Origin: Amborella trichopoda
Lineage: Eukaryota > Streptophyta > Magnoliopsida > Amborellales > Amborellaceae
Direction: 5' to 3'
Assembly: GCF_000471905.2 (NCBI RefSeq)
Contig: NW_006499799.1
Coordinates: 5,419,272-5,483,271 of the forward strand
Length of the DNA stretch: 64,000 nt
Below are positions 59,378 to 64,000 of this stretch, one piece after another. How positions within the stretch are numbered: the first letter of the stretch is position 1; the number at the start of each line of letters is the position of its first letter. A program made the translations under genes and the position numbers. The notes under the pieces were generated by a model. That model did not search any database. It was given only the letters and a program-made list of their open reading frames with translations, and was not told where the DNA came from.

Positions 59378-62300
59378 CTCAGCAGTGCCACAAACTGCCC
59401 CTCACAAATTTGAAATGACACTTCAGTCCCCAGCTTCTGACGGCAATAAGACTAAGCCGGAGCGGGTCAAGCCCGATACCCAAATGGGTTATTGTCATGC
59501 GCCTTTGCCAAGGGCAATCATTGTGCGCTGCGTAAGATGCTATCGTTGCGTGCCTTCATCAAAGGCCATCGTCGCACGCCTTCATCAAGGGCTATCGTTG
59601 TGCGTTGCGTAAGATGCTATCGTTGCACGCTTTCGTCAAAGGCCATCATTGTGCGCTTCTACAAAGGTCATCATCACGCCTGTTAGGAGTTAACACCGCA
59701 CGTTACCCCAAGTGGCTAATGCCGGGTGCCTCACCAAGTGGCTAACACCGCGTGCCCTTCATCAAAAGTCTAATGCCGCGAGCGCCATCCAAAACTTAGT
59801 GCCGTGCGCACGTCATGGCACTCCCATCTGGACCTTCGTCCTGTATCCCTAGGAAGTTCATTCCCTGCACCCCAGTCTCACTCCGAGGCTTGAATCCCCA
59901 ATTACGACTCTATTTCCCCTTGAGTCACATTCTCCCCAAACAATGGTCTGTGCTGCATGCCCCTAAATTGAACAGCCATGGTCCATGCTGCTTGAATTGA
60001 AACTGTACAGCCGTGATCCGTTGTATGACCTTAAACTACACAACCATGATCTAGGTGCACGACCCTAAACTGCATGGTCCAAACTATATGACCTTAAACT
60101 GTAGCGGAGGTCTAGTTGCACGACCTTGAACTGCATGGACCTAGCCGCATGACTTTAAACTCCGTAGCCATGGTCCAAGCTACAGGAACTTAAAACTGTA
60201 ACGCACGTCCCTATAGTAAAATGATAAATAGCGCGACAAATAGTAAACATGCATGACTTAAAACTATGAAATGGACACACCCCTTCCCCAGGTGTATTCC
60301 ATCAACATCTCCGGTGGAGTTAGGCATATGCAAAAGAAAAAAGGAGTAATGCCTAGCCTACCCTTACAATCCCCAATGGGTTTGTTCGCACTAACATCCC
60401 ATGTAGGAGTCACCTCCTACTGCAACCCACTATCCCCAAGAGTTAGGGGTCATTCTTATCCTTTCAACCTTCAGTGGGGTTCATCTGTACTCTAGCTTGT
60501 CATTCTCAGCAGAGTTACATGCGTGCCATTACCCATTATCCCTAGGGAGTCACAATCGCCCTCTTAATCCCTAACGAAGTACACTTCCACTTGCCACTCC
60601 TCGTCGGGCCACCATCTTCATCTAAAGCTCCTTGCTTTTGTATAGCCTTAGCTATTTTTATCCCCAGGGAGTTAGATTTCTATTCATAGACCTACCCCCC
60701 AAGGAGCTTTATCCACATGGCAACTCACACAATGGTCTGTGCTACATAAACTTAAACTGCACAGTCGTGGTCTGTGCTGCATGACCCTACACTGCACGGC
60801 CGTGGCCCATGCTGTATGACCCTAAACTGCACAACCGTGGTCTGTGCTGCATGACCCTAAACTACACAGTCGTGGTCCATGCTATATGACCCTAAACTGC
60901 ACAGTGGTTGTCCATGCTACATGACCCTAAACTGCACAGCCATGGTCCATGCTGCATGACCCTAAACTACACAGTCGTGGTCCGTGCTGCATGACCCTAA
61001 ACTGCACAGCTGTGGTCCGTGCTACATGACTGTGGTCCGTGCTGCATGACCCTAAACTTCACAGCCATGGTCCGTACTACATGACCTTAAACTGTATAGC
61101 CGTGGTCCTTAAACTACACAGCCGTGGTCCATGCTGCATGACCTTAAACTGCACAACCATTGTCTGTGCCACATGACCTTAAACTGCACAATCGTGGTCC
61201 ATGCTGCATGACCTTAAACTGCACAGTCCATGTTGCATGACCTTAAACTGCATAGCCGTGGTCCATGCTGCATGACCTTAAACTGCACAGCCATGGTCCA
61301 TGCTGCATGACCTTAAATTGAACAGTCATGGTCCATGCTACATGACCTTAAACTGCACAGTCATGGTCCGTACTGTATGACTTTGAACTGCATAGCCATG
61401 GTCCAAACTATATGACCTTAAACTATAGCGGAGGTCTAATTGCACGACCTTTAATTGCCTAGTCGTAGCTGCATGACATTAAACCGCATAGCCACAATCT
61501 AAACTATATGACCATAAACCATAGTCTACGTCATAGCTGCATGACATTAAAAGGCTCAGCATCATGGTTCGAACTATATGACTTTAAACTGTAGATGAGG
61601 TCTAGTCGTACGATCTTAAACTGCATGGTCCTAGTTGCATGAATTTAAAATGCATAACCATGGTCCAAACTATATGACCTTAAACCATAGTGCACATCCT
61701 GACAGCATGACATTAAATTTCTTTGCATAGCTCCCGGAGGCACAACCTTAAAATTATCCCTACATATGTGCACACCCCCTTTTATGTTCATTTTCACACA
61801 CGCTTTCCGTAACTGACCCATTCGTGTGCGTGCACCATCTTCATGGCTTCTCCAGTGAACCCATTCACTTCACTACCACTATTCATCATTCTCTAGTGAG
61901 TCTCACCCATGCTCACAAAATGGCAAACCATCTTGCCACCTATACTTGCCGTCAGCTAGTGGGTCACCATTTTTCACCCACCATTCATGCACTTTCCATC
62001 TTTCATAGGTAGCCTAGTGTCATCTCCCCAAAGTGAGTCAAAACCACTATCATACTCATTCCATGGCCTTCAAAGACTGCCATTCTTCACCACTCTAGTC
62101 CAGCTATATGACCCTAAACTATAGTTCACGTTCTAGCCGACTGAAGTTAAAAGGCTTCGCAAAGGTCTTGAAGGCATGACCCTAAAAACACCATCACAAA
62201 AAAACGGGCATGGTGTACACCTGGACAGGGGAACATCATGAGTAAAAATAACAGATGGACATGGTCACAAAACCATGAGTAAAAGAATTCCGTGAAAACA

Positions 62301-63323
62301 AAAACCCAAGCATGGTGAAAACCCCAAAGGACACCTTGAGCAAAAACAGACGAAAAGGGTGGACATGGAAGAAAGGTCATGGGTAAAAGAGCTCGAAAAT
62401 CAAGGAGGTTGGTGAAAACTGTCTTCATGGCGCCACTTCCCCTATTCAAGTGAAAACCCACAAAAGGGTGCTTGGACCAACAAAACAGGTTGACAGAACA
62501 CCACAGCCTCAGCTAACACCCAATTGCCAAACAGTCATATTTCTGGCTAGTGAGGTCTACACAAAATCCTTTAACTGTCAGCATCCAATCCAAACACAAA
62601 CACAAACTGGCTCATCCGGGAGTGAGAGCCTCATAAGATCTCCCACACTTCACCTCCAAAAACAACAAGAGTCCTTGAGGGTGAGAACGATGACCAAAAG
62701 ATCCCTCCAAATTGCTAAGGATCCCCACGAAGGTAAGAAACTGATGAAGCTAGTGCCTAACCTGCCAGAGACTTCAGGTTAATGTCTCACCATGAGATCA
62801 CCTCGCCTAAAACCTTCCTCAGCTGACAAGCCAAAATGTTTTACGGGACTCAACAGGATGGGGCCTACAAGGCCGCCTCATCAAAATTCCCTCGAGACAG
62901 GCCCAAACTTTCAAGTTAGGTCAGAAGCCCCACTGGACCCTGCTAGATGGGACTTACAAAGATACCCTGATCATCAAAAGAAAACTTGGTGTAACAGCAA
63001 ACAATGTCGACCAAAGGTTCATAGCATTTGACCTCTAGATATGCCTGATTCTAACCAAAGAGAGCCCTACAAAATCCTCAAGCTGTCAGAATCACAAATA
63101 GTCCCTCGAGGGTGAGGACTTCGACAGGATCCCTAAAAAGATTCTTCCCCCCTGAAGTCTCAACGGATGGACCCGTACATTGTGTCCAAACATCTAATCA
63201 TCTTAGTTACAGCATTGCGCGAATCTCTTAAGCATTCACGTAGTTCAGTGGCTAGCCAAGGGAAATTTCCCGAATGATTTTACTTGTCCCATCTCTCGAA
63301 GGACAACATTTGGCAGGGCATGC
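59378..63323 (+). other. 3' region of A3
   Basis: About 3.9 kb without coding capacity. Order: units of about 60 bp with GTGCG(C/T)TGCGTAAGATGCTATCGTTGC-like cores split by CATCAAAGG (59490-59690); AAGTGGCTAA(C/T)(A/G)CCG units (59690-59830); TTAAACTGCA units (59940-60240); a block of GGGGATA-type units (60270-60700, read in reverse); the main 35-bp array; a unique end 61730-63323 matching A1 2700-4100 and A2 28690-29600. Confidence 0.75.
60720..61720. repeat. 35-bp tandem array in the A3 3' region
   Basis: More than twenty units of about 35 bp, core CATGACCCTAAACTGCACAG, linker CCGTGGTCCATGCTG. Unit junctions form an imperfect inverted repeat, GGTCCATGC-TGCATGACC. Later units (from about 61380) are longer and more diverged. 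Reverse-complement relatives are in A1 and A2. Confidence 0.9.
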
Positions 63324-64000
63324 TGTTGAAAGATATTTTTCATCATCATGGATCCCCGGTCAATAAAGCCAGCATACAATGGAAATTTAGACAGTCCCAG
63401 AATAGCCCCAGAACTGGTCAAGATCTTCATAAAGACTCTCAAAAGTCTCTTATAAAGTTTCATCGTATTCTTACATATCTAAGGTAGTGCAGACTGAGAA
63501 ACATTTTTGGCAAAATCACCCTCTAGCACCTTGAAATGGAACCTATAACTGGAGCTATATTTTTGGTGTCTCAATATATGATGGAACCACCGCCATTGGA
63601 TCTGAAATAGTTGAAAACCCTCAGGGTTCAAATCTCAGCTTAAACAAACATCTCAGGAAGAAGTTATAAGTGAAATGCTGAAACAAGAGGAGCCGCACAC
63701 TATTCCCATGCGGCCACCCTGCAACTTAGCTCCATTGAAGGGACAATCATGAATAGTGACTTTCAATGCTCATATCTCACTCCTTTGATATCGGATCATG
63801 CTCAAAATTAATGGACCGTGTTCCTCTCATCGAGACGAGCTTTTCGATATGTGGCACGTCCTATGACGAGGCCCGGGCGCAAAGAAAAGCTAGAGATAAG
63901 TTGTTGATCCATAAAGAAAGTACAGAAAAATCAGCAACGTCATGCCTCACTCGAGAAACCAAATCACCCCGCTCGCAAGTTCGATCGATGCGAAACCAGT
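63324..64000 (+). repeat. 3' LTR of A3, left part
   Basis: Begins TGTTGAAAGATATTTTTCAT and matches 43013-43690 throughout, including CCGCCATTGGAT and CACACTATTCCC(A/G)TGCGGCC. Runs off the right edge. Confidence 0.9.

Larger units (their letters stand above)
43013..64000 (+). mobile_element. A3: Ogre-like family A retrotransposon, gag-only copy split by B2
   Basis: Plus-strand element running off the right edge. Parts: 5' LTR 43013-45730, PBS 45737-45754, leader 45785-46950, gag beginning about 47320, the B2 insertion 47698-56952, gag continuing 56958-58400, conserved module 58690-59140, 3' region 59370-63323 and 3' LTR from 63324. No RT, RNase H or integrase is recognised between gag and the 3' region. 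The LTRs, by eye, differ at about one site in seven or eight over their first 600 bp, so it is old. Broken. Confidence 0.85.

Noticed and set aside
60720-61720. Main 35-bp array as a centromeric or telomeric satellite
   Set aside because: It lies inside the 3' region of A3, and the unit recurs in A1 and A2 in element orientation, so it belongs to the element.

Overview
The window is nuclear DNA from a land plant, most likely a repeat-rich flowering plant. It is almost wholly nested Ty3/gypsy LTR retrotransposons of the Tat lineage. The lineage shows in the second, archaeal-type RNase H, the CX2HX4HX4C knuckles of gag, tRNA-type primer-binding sites and very long 3' regions full of tandem repeats. 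I see no intact host gene, no rRNA or tRNA gene, no CRISPR array and no bacterial-style operon. The only host-like coding piece is a short Argonaute (AGO4-clade) fragment inside one element. All elements are broken fossils.

Two families are present. Family A is Ogre-like: LTRs of about 2.7-3.8 kb, a PBS of the type TGGCGACTCCACTGGGGA, a leader ORF region before gag, three knuckles in gag and a long repeat-bearing 3' region. Its copies are A1 (minus strand, from before base 1 to 18635), A2 (minus, about 28685-40762), an LTR fragment A4 (minus, about 41230-42534) and A3 (plus, 43013 to beyond 64000). Family B is a second Tat family: LTRs of about 0.8 kb starting TGTAGACACC, a PBS of the type TGACGCCCACCGTGGGGC and the PPT AAAGAGGGG. 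Its copies are B1 (plus, 18636 to about 28650, left part outside the window) and B2 (plus, 47698-56952).

Layout. 1-18635 is A1, inserted in the gag-pol region of B1. 18636-23050 is B1 protease, G-patch, RT, archaeal RNase H and integrase. 23050-28186 is its 3' region, with an antisense plant-mobile-domain-like ORF, many 25-bp palindromes, a 38-bp tandem array and an assembly gap. 28187 to about 28650 is its LTR. 28685-40762 is A2. 40763-43012 holds unplaced sequence, the LTR fragment A4 and an 87-bp tandem repeat. 43013-64000 is A3, a gag-only copy split by B2, which is flanked by a perfect 5-bp target-site duplication (ATACT).

The most unusual content: (1) an Argonaute 4-clade N-domain fragment in the 3' region of A1, downstream of a TATA motif conserved between A1 and A3 that points antisense into it; (2) a tripled CX2HX4HX4C module in family A gag, in all three copies; (3) a conserved uncharacterised module where a protease would be expected in family A; (4) the antisense plant-mobile-domain-like ORF and the palindrome family in B1.
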